64,000 nucleotides of DNA, taken from contig JANCYW010000004.1 of the NCBI GenBank assembly GCA_026184775.1, forward strand, positions 434,001 to 498,000, read 5' to 3'. Shown in pieces: positions 53,650 to 62,192 of this stretch; the stretch's first letter is position 1, and each line of letters starts with the position of its first letter. The notes beneath the pieces are model-generated. The model had not been told where the DNA came from. It searched no databases and saw nothing but the letters and a program-made list of their open reading frames with translations. This DNA comes from Cyanidium caldarium. Its lineage: Eukaryota; Rhodophyta; Bangiophyceae; Cyanidiales; Cyanidiaceae. A program made the position numbers and the translations under genes.

Positions 53650-55206
53650 ATGTTCTGTGCGCCGGTGCTGGGGCGGGTGCGGAGGCGAGGCGCCCGTGCG
53701 GTCTCTGCCCGGCGGGGAACGCCCCTATGGCGGTGGCGCGCCCGGCATCTGCCAACCCGAAGACGACAACTCGAATACCTGGTGGCAGGCACTGGCGCGA
53801 CGCCGGAGTCACCAGCAGTGGTGTCCGCGGCGGATTTCGAGCTGGACGGCAAGACGGCGTGCGTTGACGTAGTCATCGTGGGCGCGGGACCGGCAGGCCT
53901 GAGCCTGGCGGCGGCATTTGCGGAGGAGAATCGACGCGCGGGCGCCACGGCGCACAAGAGGGCGCTGAGCGTGGTTGTGGTGGATCCGGACTTGGCGCGG
54001 CGCTGGGTGCCCAACTATGGCGTGTGGGTGGACGAAATCGACTCGCTGGGAATCGGGCACTGCCTGGCCGCGCAGTGGCCGCGGACGACCTCTTACTTCC
54101 CCGAGCGAGTGGTGACGAGTCGAGCGTATGCGCGCATCGATCGCACCAAACTGAAGCAGCATCTGATGGAACTTTGCTTGGCACCGGCAAGCGGAGTGCG
54201 ACTGGTGAGCGGCACGGCGCGACTGGCAGAGGCGACGGAGGTGACTGGCGGCGCGAGTGAATCGCAAGGCGCCGCACTCTACACTGTGGTGGTGTCGCCG
54301 ACGACGGGCGCTTCCGGCGACGACGGTGCCGCGGTGCACGCTCAACGATATATACGATCGCGCTTGGTGATCGACACCGCGGGCCATAGCGGCGCGATGG
54401 TGAGGTTTCAGCAGCCCCACGAGCCCGCTTTCCAGGCGGCTTATGGCATCGAGGCCCGAGTGGTATCACACCCGTTCCCGCTGGATGAGATGCTGCTGAT
54501 GGACTATCGACGACCGGACATGCAAGAGAGCCCCGCAGACTCGTCGCACCCGTACGAGCGCTGCCCCACGTTTCTGTACGCGATGCCGTTGTCGGAGTCG
54601 AAGATCTTTTTGGAAGAGACGTCGTTGGTGGCGCGTCCGCCAGTGCCGTTCGAGGAGTTGAAGCGGCGCCTGCACACAAGGCTCAGAGCGTTGGGTATCA
54701 CCGTGACTGAGGTGGAGGAGGAAGAGTTCTGCTTGATTCCCATGGGCGGCGCCCTGCCCGACTTGGCGCAGAGCGTCGTCGGCTTCGGCGGCGCCGCCGG
54801 TCTGGTGCACCCGTCCACGGGGTATATGTTGTCTCGAACACTGAACATGGCCCGCGAGCTGGCAAGGCAAATTCACAACAGTGCCTCGTGGACGGCCCCT
54901 AACGTTTGGAAAGATATGATATGGACACCGCCGAGACTGGCGCAGCGCGACTTTTACGCCTTCGGCGGGGAGGTCCTGATGCAGATGTCGTTGGGGGAGC
55001 TGCGAGAATTTTTTCTGGCTTTCTTCCAATTGCCTGACGCGGACTGGCACGACTTTCTCAGCTTTCGGCAGCTGAGCGGGGCGTCGCGCCTACGGTTTGG
55101 CATCGGCGTGTGGTTGCGCACGAGCTGGCGCGTGAAAGCGCGGCTCGTCCGCTGTGGGATGCGGCAGTGGTCATTGTTGACGCGAAGTATTATTTTTGTT
55201 GAGTAA
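53650..55206 (+). CDS. LCYB: Lycopene cyclase (beta type) with plastid leader
   Basis: A flavoprotein that closes the ionone rings of lycopene to give beta-carotene in the plastid. From ATG 53650 it is 518 residues. The leader begins MFCAPVLGRVRRRGARA, Arg rich with Phe at residue 2, typical of red-algal plastid import. The FAD-binding motif DVVIVGAGPAGLSLA is at about 73-88, then the cyclase signature WVPNYGVWVDEIDSLG, the middle DEMLLMDYRR and FLYAMPLSESKIFLEETSL, and the C-terminal GFGGAAGLVHPSTGYMLSRT. The ending FFLAFFQLPDADWHDFLSF is also conserved. Beta versus epsilon specificity cannot be settled by eye. Its frame extends to 53368, overlapping the MYB start by 2 bp; that extension would give a double leader and is less likely. 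Confidence 0.93.
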   Translation: MFCAPVLGRVRRRGARAVSARRGTPLWRWRARHLPTRRRQLEYLVAGTGATPESPAVVSAADFELDGKTACVDVVIVGAGPAGLSLAAAFAEENRRAGATAHKRALSVVVVDPDLARRWVPNYGVWVDEIDSLGIGHCLAAQWPRTTSYFPERVVTSRAYARIDRTKLKQHLMELCLAPASGVRLVSGTARLAEATEVTGGASESQGAALYTVVVSPTTGASGDDGAAVHAQRYIRSRLVIDTAGHSGAMVRFQQPHEPAFQAAYGIEARVVSHPFPLDEMLLMDYRRPDMQESPADSSHPYERCPTFLYAMPLSESKIFLEETSLVARPPVPFEELKRRLHTRLRALGITVTEVEEEEFCLIPMGGALPDLAQSVVGFGGAAGLVHPSTGYMLSRTLNMARELARQIHNSASWTAPNVWKDMIWTPPRLAQRDFYAFGGEVLMQMSLGELREFFLAFFQLPDADWHDFLSFRQLSGASRLRFGIGVWLRTSWRVKARLVRCGMRQWSLLTRSIIFVE

Positions 55207-55369
55207 ATGAAGAGACTTGTGTAAAGTCGAGAAAACATTTTTGCGAACGTTTTCGAAGATCAATCCTGAATTGATTTGAGGTTTGCGCCGATAATTTTGG
55301 GGACGTCTGAATTGCCTCTCCGCGTTTCAGGTGCGCCAACGATCGACGAGAACCTGAAAGTCACCCGCT
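55207..55369. other. AT-rich gap with small inverted repeats
   Basis: This 163 bp gap is clearly more AT-rich than the rest of the window. Two inverted repeats occur: GAAAAC at 55231-55236 with GTTTTC at 55249-55254, and ATCAAT at 55259-55264 with ATTGAT at 55270-55275. It may serve lycopene cyclase transcript ending and frataxin initiation. Confidence 0.5.
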
Positions 55370-55822
55370 ATGCAGTCCGGACTGGCTCGTGCAGTGCTGC
55401 GATGGCGACACTCACTCCATGCGACTCGCCTGCGACGACGCGCTGGCGCTGGAGTGCGGCGTTTAACGCCGGTGCCGCGGACGCCGGACGACTGGCCTGT
55501 CGCTGACTACTCGCACACCGCGGAGCAGTTTTTGGAAGGCTTGGGCGACACCATTGCCGACGCGCTGCAAGAGCGCACCGGCTCAGAAGTCGAGTACTCG
55601 CAAGGCGTGCTTACTGTCCGTTTGGGTGAAGGCGGCACCCTGGTGCTGAACACACAGACGCCCAACCGACAGATCTGGTTCTCCTCGCCGGTGAGCGGGC
55701 CGTCGCGGTACTTTTTGGACACGGAGACCGGCAATTGGATCTGCACCAGAGACAGCCAGGAGCTCTGCAAGCGCTTGCGCCACGATCTGCGGGCGCTGAC
55801 GGGTATCGAAGTGAATGTTTAG
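55370..55822 (+). CDS. FXN: Frataxin
   Basis: A mitochondrial iron-binding protein that stimulates Fe-S cluster assembly on ISCU/NFS1. The 150-residue product opens with an Arg/Ala-rich mitochondrial leader (residues 1-35, ARAVLRWRHSLHATRLRRRA). The frataxin fold follows: an acidic first helix (QFLEGLGDTIADALQERTG), then beta strands with EYSQGVLTVRLGEGGTLVLN, TPNRQIWFSSPVSGPSRYF and GNWICTRDSQELC. Conserved NRQIW(F)SSP and the Trp in W-I-C are signatures. The acidic ridge is less charged than in human frataxin (two Glu and two Asp in helix 1). The ATG at 55370 follows the AT-rich gap. Confidence 0.95.
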   Translation: MQSGLARAVLRWRHSLHATRLRRRAGAGVRRLTPVPRTPDDWPVADYSHTAEQFLEGLGDTIADALQERTGSEVEYSQGVLTVRLGEGGTLVLNTQTPNRQIWFSSPVSGPSRYFLDTETGNWICTRDSQELCKRLRHDLRALTGIEVNV

Positions 55823-55874
55823 GGAGCTGCGGAGTTTGCTGCTCACGGCGGCGGGCTCTGCCAAACCTGCGGCA

Positions 55875-56594
55875 TCAGTCCGCCTCCGCGCGGCCCGCAG
55901 ACACGCCGGTTGCACTCCCGTCATCCGCCATGGTCGCCGGCGTGATACGGAGTCGTCGTCGCAATTGCTGGAGGTCGTCGCTCCAGTGTCGCTCGTAATA
56001 CACGCTCATCAGGTCGGCGCATCGTCGGGCGTTCCTGCCGGCCCACGGCGCCCACTCCAGCAGAAACGCATTCCGATCCGCGGTGCGTAGACGCAGCGGG
56101 CCCACCACGGCCGACAACACCGCCATCGGCAAGCCGGTGTGCGCGGCCTCGAAGTATTTCTGGGTCACCTCACCGAGCAACGTCGGCGGCAAGTTGTTCA
56201 GCACGTGCCACAAGTCGTGGCACTCGCGGTATCGCTGTATCACGTACGCTAGCTCATCGTCGTCCACGAAGCGCACCTCGGCGCGCTCGTCGCTCCGAAA
56301 GCCATACCGCCTCATAAACTCCGCGTATTGTCTGCCGAAGGTGTTCTCCGGCAACGCCGCCAGGTGCTTGGTGTTGTGCACCTTTATGCGTGGCCGTTCT
56401 CGCAACACCGTTCCGCCTTCGTCGCTCTGGCGCATGCGCCGCGCCAGCCGCTCCACCGCCGCAGCAGTGCCCGGCGCCGTCTCGCCCAGCGCTGCGATGA
56501 GATCTGCCCGCGCCGGATTCGCAAACGCCCCCACCGCAGACGCCACCGATAACACGACTCGCCCGAACCTCGAAAGCTCCGCTGCCTCTCCCAT
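55875..56594 (-). CDS. COQ4: Ubiquinone biosynthesis protein COQ4
   Basis: COQ4 is needed for coenzyme Q synthesis in the mitochondrial matrix side of the inner membrane, where it organises the CoQ synthome and acts in C1 decarboxylation/hydroxylation. The 239-residue product has the family metal-binding motif H-D-x-x-H-x(11)-E exactly (HDLWHVLNNLPPTLLGEVTQ begins near residue 123). Surrounding blocks are FGRQYAEFMRRYGF, VRFVDDDELAYVIQRYRECH and EWAPWAGRNARRCADLMSVY, the last with the W-A-x-x-N-A stretch of COQ4. The first about 35 residues lack an obvious cleavable leader. It converges with frataxin, 52 bp apart, and diverges from the deacetylase-like gene (155 bp). Confidence 0.95.
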   Translation of the reverse strand: MGEAAELSRFGRVVLSVASAVGAFANPARADLIAALGETAPGTAAAVERLARRMRQSDEGGTVLRERPRIKVHNTKHLAALPENTFGRQYAEFMRRYGFRSDERAEVRFVDDDELAYVIQRYRECHDLWHVLNNLPPTLLGEVTQKYFEAAHTGLPMAVLSAVVGPLRLRTADRNAFLLEWAPWAGRNARRCADLMSVYYERHWSDDLQQLRRRLRITPATMADDGSATGVSAGRAEAD

Positions 56595-56749
56595 GTCGGG
56601 GCAGCGCTCGTCCTCTGTCTTCCTCCACGGCGCTTGCCTATCGTCGTTCTCTCCGGGTTCAGAGCCGGCGCGAGTGGCGCTGGATTCGAACCTCCCCTCG
56701 GCGCGAGACGTGCCGCGTACCCGTGAGTGAACCCCTCGCTGGCCGTTCC

Positions 56750-58294
56750 ATGCCCGCCATGCTTCAAAAGAGCAAGGAGTGGGTGCGCCGCGGCATCATT
56801 TTCACCTGGCAGCTGCGGTTCCTGAGGCTTGTGGTAGTGCTTGCCTTGCTGGCTGCTGCGAAGCACGCGTTCGGACTGGGGAAGCGCTGGCGAGAGACCG
56901 GGCGGCCGCCGTGGCCACTGGGTCTGGGGCCGGCGCACCGACGGCCGGCACCGCTGGCGAACCCGCAGCGCACGTTCTTGGTCGTCTCGTCGGACGACTG
57001 GGGTAGGTGGACCGATGCGATCCCGCTTTTTCCGGACTTGGACTTTGTGAAGCAGCACCCCGAGCTGCAGGTGGCCCCGACGGATTTCTGGTATCGTCTG
57101 GCATCCGTGGAGACGCGCGAGGACCTGCAGACGCTAGAGAACACACTGAACGAGTTGAATGCCGGCGCCGACTATGAGCGCCGCGTCGTGCTGACGCCCC
57201 ACTGGATCGTGGCCGGGCCGGATTTCGAGGCCATGCGCGCGCTGTCGCGCCCGATGCGCGCCCGGTGTGCACCGTCGCTCCCCGCCAACGGCGGGGAGTG
57301 CTCTTACCGCGAACTGCTCATATCGGAATCGGCGGGCGGTCTGGCGCACGCGCCGTACCATCGCGGCGACTTGCGCGCCGAGTATCAGCGGCTGTTTCAC
57401 CAGGAGCTGTGGCACCCGGAGTTTCACGGGCGTTCGCATTTCGCGGTGAACCGGTGGCTCGAGGAGCTCAATGTGCCCAACTCGGCGGCCGCGGCGTGTT
57501 TCAACTACTCGTTGGTGTGTTCGGCGGACCCGATGACCACCCGCTCCGAGTTTGACTGGTTCACCGAGCACCAAGACCTGCGCGCCTGGCTCGTGGGTGG
57601 TGTGCGCGCATTCCAGCACTTTTGGGGCTACCGACCGCGAGTGATATCGTCGCCGCACAACACCTGGACACCGTGGCTGGCGGACGCGGCTGCCGCTGCC
57701 GGTTTCGTGGCCGCCAGCATCGGCGACGATCAGAGGCTGTATCGCATGGACGGCGGGATGAGCCTGGATCAGCGCCTGCGCTTCGACGCTTTTTTCCCCG
57801 GTTTCGACTGCAGCGCCTCCATCGACTCGGTCGTCGAGCGGCTGAATCGCACGCGGTATGTCACCGTCATGTGGCACGCGCAGAACGCCATGCGCTCGAC
57901 CTACTCGGAGCCGCAGTACCGAGAGCATTACCAATGTCTGCGACGGTTGATCGCAGCGGTGCGGGAGCGCTCCCAGGCGCTCACCCTGGTGACCGGCAGC
58001 GAGATGCACCAGTTGCGGGCCCGCGGCTGGTCGGTGGAGGTGTGGCGCGACTCGCTGGTTTACCGCAATTACTCGCCGCGGACGTTGGCGGTGAAAGTGC
58101 AGGATCTGGCCGAGTTTATCGCCGCGCCCTCCTGGAACGACAGCGACATCCGTGTGGAGACGCTGGCGCCGAAAGCGGCTCATGGGGAGGAGGCTGTTCG
58201 GGTGCGCGTCGGCGAAACGCTGCGCGTCGAGTCGGACACCGTGGTGCGGTTGCGCGCACCCGCGTCCGAGCCGGAACGCGCGACTTTGGCATAG
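56750..58294 (+). CDS. Type II membrane protein resembling polysaccharide deacetylases
   Basis: The 514-residue protein has one N-terminal membrane anchor (about residues 23-38, LRFLRLVVVLALLAAA), preceded by a basic cytosolic end (KSKEWVRRG), so the bulk faces a lumen or the outside. The lumenal part recalls the NodB/polysaccharide deacetylase barrel: FLVVSSDDWGRWTDAIP (the metal-Asp strand), ELWHPEFHGRSHFAVNRWLE (His positions), RPRVISSPHNTWTPWLADAA (the R/P-containing strand), and RTRYVTVMWHAQNA near the end. A bacterial-like origin of the gene is possible. I could not confirm a full set of metal ligands, so an inactive or different carbohydrate enzyme remains possible. ATG 56750 is the first in frame. 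Confidence 0.55.
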   Translation: MPAMLQKSKEWVRRGIIFTWQLRFLRLVVVLALLAAAKHAFGLGKRWRETGRPPWPLGLGPAHRRPAPLANPQRTFLVVSSDDWGRWTDAIPLFPDLDFVKQHPELQVAPTDFWYRLASVETREDLQTLENTLNELNAGADYERRVVLTPHWIVAGPDFEAMRALSRPMRARCAPSLPANGGECSYRELLISESAGGLAHAPYHRGDLRAEYQRLFHQELWHPEFHGRSHFAVNRWLEELNVPNSAAAACFNYSLVCSADPMTTRSEFDWFTEHQDLRAWLVGGVRAFQHFWGYRPRVISSPHNTWTPWLADAAAAAGFVAASIGDDQRLYRMDGGMSLDQRLRFDAFFPGFDCSASIDSVVERLNRTRYVTVMWHAQNAMRSTYSEPQYREHYQCLRRLIAAVRERSQALTLVTGSEMHQLRARGWSVEVWRDSLVYRNYSPRTLAVKVQDLAEFIAAPSWNDSDIRVETLAPKAAHGEEAVRVRVGETLRVESDTVVRLRAPASEPERATLA

Positions 58295-58394
58295 AAAGAA
58301 ATGTGGCCTTCTTGCGGGCGGCATGGTGCGAATCGACAGTTGCGGATCGCGACCGTCACCGCCATCACCGTGTCGGTGCGCGAGATACGAGTGC

Positions 58395-59798
58395 TTACCG
58401 CGCACGGCTGGATGCATCCGTCAGCGCGGCCCAGCCGGCAGCTTGATACGCGCGCGCGGCTTGGCACGGATCGGTGGCGCCGTAAATGCCGCGCCCCACG
58501 ATGATGAAATCCGCGCCGCGGCAACCGATGACGTCGGCGGGCGTGTTGTACTGCTGTCCCAGGGCATCGCCGCCGGCGGCCAGCTGCACGCCGGGCGTCA
58601 TGACCAGCAGCTCGCCGGTGTCATCTAGACGCTCCTGGGCGATAAAACCGATACAGAGGTCGCGCGCCTCCCGGGCCATCGCCAGGCACCGCTCCGTGTA
58701 GGCGCTGTCAATGAGATTGCCCTTGCTGGACATTTGCGCCACCAGCAGCAGGCCGACGGCGCGTCCGCTCGCCTGACACGCTTGGCGCAGCCCGTCGACG
58801 ACGCCCCTGCCCGGAATGCCGTGCGCGTTGATGAGGTCGGCCCAGGCGACGATGCGGTGCACGCCGCCGCTGGCCTGACACACCACCGTGTGCCCAATGT
58901 CGGCAAACTTGCGGTCCTCAAACAGCAGAAAGTTGTGGCGGTCGGCGGCGGCGCGCAAGGCGCTCGCCGTCTCCGCCGTCCAGTTGTCGACGGTGTCTGC
59001 ATGCACTTTGAGCACGCAGATGAGCGGACCGATCTGCTCGCACAGCCGCATAATGTCGGCGGCATCGCACAAGTCCGCCGCCACACACAAATTGCTCCGT
59101 TTGGCGTCGCGTATGGCCAGCAATCGCTGCGCCACCGGGTGGGCGGCGGCGGCGGCGCCCCAGCGACATCGCACAGTGACTGGCACCGGCACTGTACGGT
59201 TGGCACCCATAAACTCCATCACGCTCTGGGCCACCGTCGACTCGATGCGCGATGCTCGCACCAACACCCGCAGCATATCCTCCATGCCGAAAGCGGTGTG
59301 CAGCCGTACGCCGCGTTGTGACAGGTTGACACTGCCGCCCTGCTGCCGATCCAGCAACGCCACGGCGCCGTCCACCTGCAGCCCCTCCGCCTGCAACGCC
59401 TCCACTGTCTCCAGGATGCTGGCCCCGCTGGTCACCAGATCCTCCACCACCACGCAGCGCTGACCGGCCGCGTACGCGCCCTCCACACTGCGTTTCAAAC
59501 CGTACGCCTTGCTCTCCTTGCGCCGCATCACCATCGGCTTGCCGCTGCGTACCGACATGACCGTGGCAAACGGCAGCGCGGTGTACGGCACCCCGCACAA
59601 CACGTCATATTCGCACTGTGCCGCCTCCAGCACCGCCGACAACCGCCGCGCCACCGCCTCCAGCACCGGCGGATGCGACACCGTCACCCGCAGGTCGACA
59701 TACAGCGGCGACTCGATGCCCGACTTGAGCGTGAAGCGCCCAAACTTGACCGCACCCACATCAAACAGTTGCAGGATCAGACTCTCGGTGTCCTCCAT
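58395..59798 (-). CDS. UMPS: UMP synthase (OPRT-ODC fusion)
   Basis: Bifunctional enzyme for the last two steps of pyrimidine synthesis. The N-terminal orotate phosphoribosyltransferase (about residues 1-210) has [31 protein letters not shown], and the PRPP-binding stretch [20 protein letters not shown] near 117. The C-terminal orotidine-5'-phosphate decarboxylase (about 235-467) has [29 protein letters not shown] with the catalytic Lys, [19 protein letters not shown] near 289 with the Asp-Lys-Asp set, and [14 protein letters not shown]. The order OPRT then ODC is that of animals, plants and amoebae. The family start is the ATG at 59798; the frame upstream is noise. Confidence 0.95.
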   Translation of the reverse strand: MEDTESLILQLFDVGAVKFGRFTLKSGIESPLYVDLRVTVSHPPVLEAVARRLSAVLEAAQCEYDVLCGVPYTALPFATVMSVRSGKPMVMRRKESKAYGLKRSVEGAYAAGQRCVVVEDLVTSGASILETVEALQAEGLQVDGAVALLDRQQGGSVNLSQRGVRLHTAFGMEDMLRVLVRASRIESTVAQSVMEFMGANRTVPVPVTVRCRWGAAAAAHPVAQRLLAIRDAKRSNLCVAADLCDAADIMRLCEQIGPLICVLKVHADTVDNWTAETASALRAAADRHNFLLFEDRKFADIGHTVVCQASGGVHRIVAWADLINAHGIPGRGVVDGLRQACQASGRAVGLLLVAQMSSKGNLIDSAYTERCLAMAREARDLCIGFIAQERLDDTGELLVMTPGVQLAAGGDALGQQYNTPADVIGCRGADFIIVGRGIYGATDPCQAARAYQAAGWAALTDASSRAR

Positions 59799-60141
59799 GG
59801 GCGCCCAAGCACCCGCCGGATGTCGGCGCTCTCGTCGGCGCGCGACCGTGTCGAGGCGGTCGGCGCGTCGCCCTCGGCCCGTGCGCACGACGGGAACGGC
59901 TTGTCGCGTATCGTCTCCGGCCGAGAGAGCGAGAGCGAGAGACCCCGGACTCTTTACGGTGAGACGAAAAGGACACCTACACACGCAGGACACCCGAGCA
60001 CGGCTCCAGCGTTGTGGTGACGGGTGGTCCGCACCCCCTCGTGGCCAGCGTTACAGTCAACGGGTCGGGCCGTGATGCCGCCGTCACCAGCGTTTTTGCA
60101 ACGCTCCACGGTCAGCCCACACCGCTTCCGGCCTCTGCTGG
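59799..60141. other. Intergenic region without a recognised gene
   Basis: About 343 bp between UMP synthase and the stop of QCR7, both on the minus strand. It contains a purine-rich patch with repeated GAGAGCGAGAGCGAGAG near 59,930. No conserved frame or RNA gene was seen. Confidence 0.45.
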
Positions 60142-60495
60142 TCACCCTCCGGCCTCGATCTGCTGTTGCCGCTTGCGCTCGAGCAGCGCCAGCCGCTCCC
60201 GGATGTACGGATTCCACACATCCTCCTTCGCGGCAATGTCCTCCGCCAAGTGCGTCTTCTTCATCGACAGATCCAGCGCCCGCTTGAACCGCTTCAACCG
60301 CAACGCGTACTCCGCCGGCGGCAACTGCTCGATCGCCCGCTGCACCTCCGGGTCCGTTTCCAACAGCAGGTCGTCGTACCGCAGGCCGTACTTGCGCAGC
60401 TCCGCCTCCACCTCCCGCTGGTACCACTTGGCCAGCGCATTCACCAGCGGCCTCATGCCCGGCAACCGCAACAATACGTCCGCCAACCGTCCCAT
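60142..60495 (-). CDS. UQCRB: Cytochrome bc1 complex subunit QCR7 (14 kDa)
   Basis: A small structural subunit of respiratory complex III on the matrix side of the mitochondrial inner membrane. The 117-residue product has the family outline: an N-terminal helix, KWYQREVEAELRKYGLRYDD, EVQRAIEQLPPAEYALRLKR, then FKRALDLSMKKTHLAEDIA and a C-terminal VWNPYIRERLALLERKRQQQ (family: PYL.EV..E). This matches QCR7 length and motif order. The ATG at 60495 gives MGRLADVLLRLPG as N-terminus. An in-frame ATG at 60582 would add 29 residues that resemble a leader; QCR7 usually has none. Confidence 0.92.
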   Translation of the reverse strand: MGRLADVLLRLPGMRPLVNALAKWYQREVEAELRKYGLRYDDLLLETDPEVQRAIEQLPPAEYALRLKRFKRALDLSMKKTHLAEDIAAKEDVWNPYIRERLALLERKRQQQIEAGG

Positions 60496-60687
60496 GTCGG
60501 TGGCGCGCGTTGCCTCGGCAGGTGTGCCCCGACGCGGTCGCGCGCGGAATCCACACCCCCCATCTCCACCATCCGCGTCCATCCGAACGACGGCGCGCGC
60601 GACACGCAGCCGGGAGGGCAGTCCGGTGACGAGGCGGGACGGCGCGTCGTGAAGCGGAACACTCGATGGCGCGGTCCGTTGGAGAAG

Positions 60688-62061
60688 ATGGAGAGCGCAA
60701 CGGGCAGGAGAGGATGGGGAGATGATAGCGGTCCGTATGTATCGACGTATGCGTTGCTCAGTGTGTGTTGTTCGTTTGTGTACTTGGGGGTGTCGGTGGC
60801 GTTTCTCGGGGCGACGCTGCCGCAGCTGTTGCCGTCGACGGGTTCGGGTGCAGCGGGCAGCACGCGGGGCGGGTGGTTGTTCGGGGTAGCGGGGGCGGGG
60901 TATTTTGTGGGTGCGGTGGGGAATGGTTGGTTGGTGGGGTGTCTGGGTGGTGGTGGGGCGTGGTCGCTGCTGGTTCCGTCGTTGGTGATATCGGCGGCGG
61001 CGCTGTTGGCGGTGCCGTGGAGCGGGCGGCAGCAGTGGTTGTTGGCGCTGTTGCTGTTCGGGACGCGTGTCGGGGCGGGATCGCTGGACGTGAGCGGGAA
61101 TGCGGTGGTAGCGCAGGCCAAGCGGGCGACCGGGGCGTGGATGCAGCTGCTGCACGCGCTATTCAGTGTGGGCGCGACGCTGGCGCCGCTGCTGGCGTCG
61201 TTGTCGTTGCGCTGGACGCACGGCGGGATGGCGATGGCGTTTGGGTGCTATATGGGTATGGCGGGCGTGTCCATGTTGCTGCTGCTGGGCACGCGGTGGG
61301 TCGGCAACGGCAGCGGGCGCGCCGCGATGCGCGCGGATCACCGCGCGGTAGAGGCGAAAGAGGATGGCGTGCCCGCCGATGTCTCCAAGGATGTGGCGGT
61401 GGAAATGCCATCGTCTACCCGTGGCCGCGCGGCCGCAAATGCATCTCGACCGGACTCGATGCCCGCACCTCCCGCGTCTTATCCCAGCCGCCTCTTGCAT
61501 GCTGCCCGCCTGTTGGCGGTGTTGTGCGCGTTCGCCCTGTACGCCGGGTACGAGGTCAGTCTGGGTGGCTGGCTGACTACCTACGCTCACCTGACCGGGT
61601 ACGCAGCAGGCAATGCCGCTCACGCCGACGATGTGGCCACGGCGTTCTGGGCGGCGGTGGCCACCGGTCGCCTGCTGGCGGTGCCACTGTCTCTGTGGGT
61701 GTCGCCGGTGGCACTGCTCGCGGCGGATGTGGTGGCGTCGCTGTCGCTGTGGGTGGCGCGGCAGCTGTTTTCCATGAACGGGTTGGCGGTTGCGGCGGCC
61801 GCCTGGGGCCTGGCGCTGGCGCCCGCCTATGCCGCCTCCATGGGCCTATCCGTCCGGCGGTTGGGCGGCGATGAGCGCGCCGCGGTGGAGGCGGCCGCCT
61901 GGGCCACCGTTGGCGCCACGCTGGGCGAGATGCTGTTGCCCTGGATCGCCGGCCGGATCATGAGTCGTTGGGGGGCGCGTTCGTTCCCGCTCACCAACTT
62001 CGTTTACGTCGCGCTGTGGGGCTCGTGTTCGCTGACGCTGGTGCTGCTTCCCAATCGGTGA
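60688..62061 (+). CDS. Major facilitator superfamily transporter (MFSD4-like, tentative)
   Basis: A 457-residue carrier with about 11-12 hydrophobic helices in two halves. The first half opens with SVCCSFVYLGVSVAFLGATL and has GWLFGVAGAGYFVGAVGNGW, then an RVGAGSLDVSGNAVVAQAKR stretch. The last, with a Gly-Ala-rich helix followed by DVSGN and HALFSVGATLAPLLA, resembles the MFSD4/sodium-dependent glucose transporter 1 group. The central loop is about 70 residues, charged and Ala/Pro rich. The second half has LCAFALYAGYEVSLGGWLTT, matching that group's YVGxExxxGGW. The start is the ATG at 60688, 192 bp from the divergent QCR7 gene. Substrate is unknown. Confidence 0.75.
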   Translation: MESATGRRGWGDDSGPYVSTYALLSVCCSFVYLGVSVAFLGATLPQLLPSTGSGAAGSTRGGWLFGVAGAGYFVGAVGNGWLVGCLGGGGAWSLLVPSLVISAAALLAVPWSGRQQWLLALLLFGTRVGAGSLDVSGNAVVAQAKRATGAWMQLLHALFSVGATLAPLLASLSLRWTHGGMAMAFGCYMGMAGVSMLLLLGTRWVGNGSGRAAMRADHRAVEAKEDGVPADVSKDVAVEMPSSTRGRAAANASRPDSMPAPPASYPSRLLHAARLLAVLCAFALYAGYEVSLGGWLTTYAHLTGYAAGNAAHADDVATAFWAAVATGRLLAVPLSLWVSPVALLAADVVASLSLWVARQLFSMNGLAVAAAAWGLALAPAYAASMGLSVRRLGGDERAAVEAAAWATVGATLGEMLLPWIAGRIMSRWGARSFPLTNFVYVALWGSCSLTLVLLPNR

Positions 62062-62136
62062 ATCGGGTAGATGTTGGCGGCGGGAGCGAGATGGCGCTTG
62101 TCGATGCAGGCGAGGGAGTGCGGTGTCGTGAGACGA

Positions 62137-62142
62137 TTTATT
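62137..62142 (-). promoter_or_regulatory. AATAAA poly(A) signal downstream of the TBC gene
   Basis: On the minus strand, AATAAA lies about 50 nt after the stop of the TBC-domain gene, the usual place for a eukaryotic poly(A) signal in this compact genome. Confidence 0.5.
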
Positions 62143-62192
62143 GCTGCGGTGCTGTACACATCATGGCGCCAACGCGCTTCCACGCTCCGCGG

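Noticed and set aside
56650-56730. A GGTTCGAATCC-like box on the minus strand, resembling a tRNA B box.
   Set aside because: The flanking bases do not form a T-stem, and no acceptor or anticodon arm could be built around it.
60142-61155. A long N-terminal extension of the QCR7 frame.
   Set aside because: It is Gln/Arg/Pro/His rich, runs antisense through the MFS gene, and lacks any family similarity.
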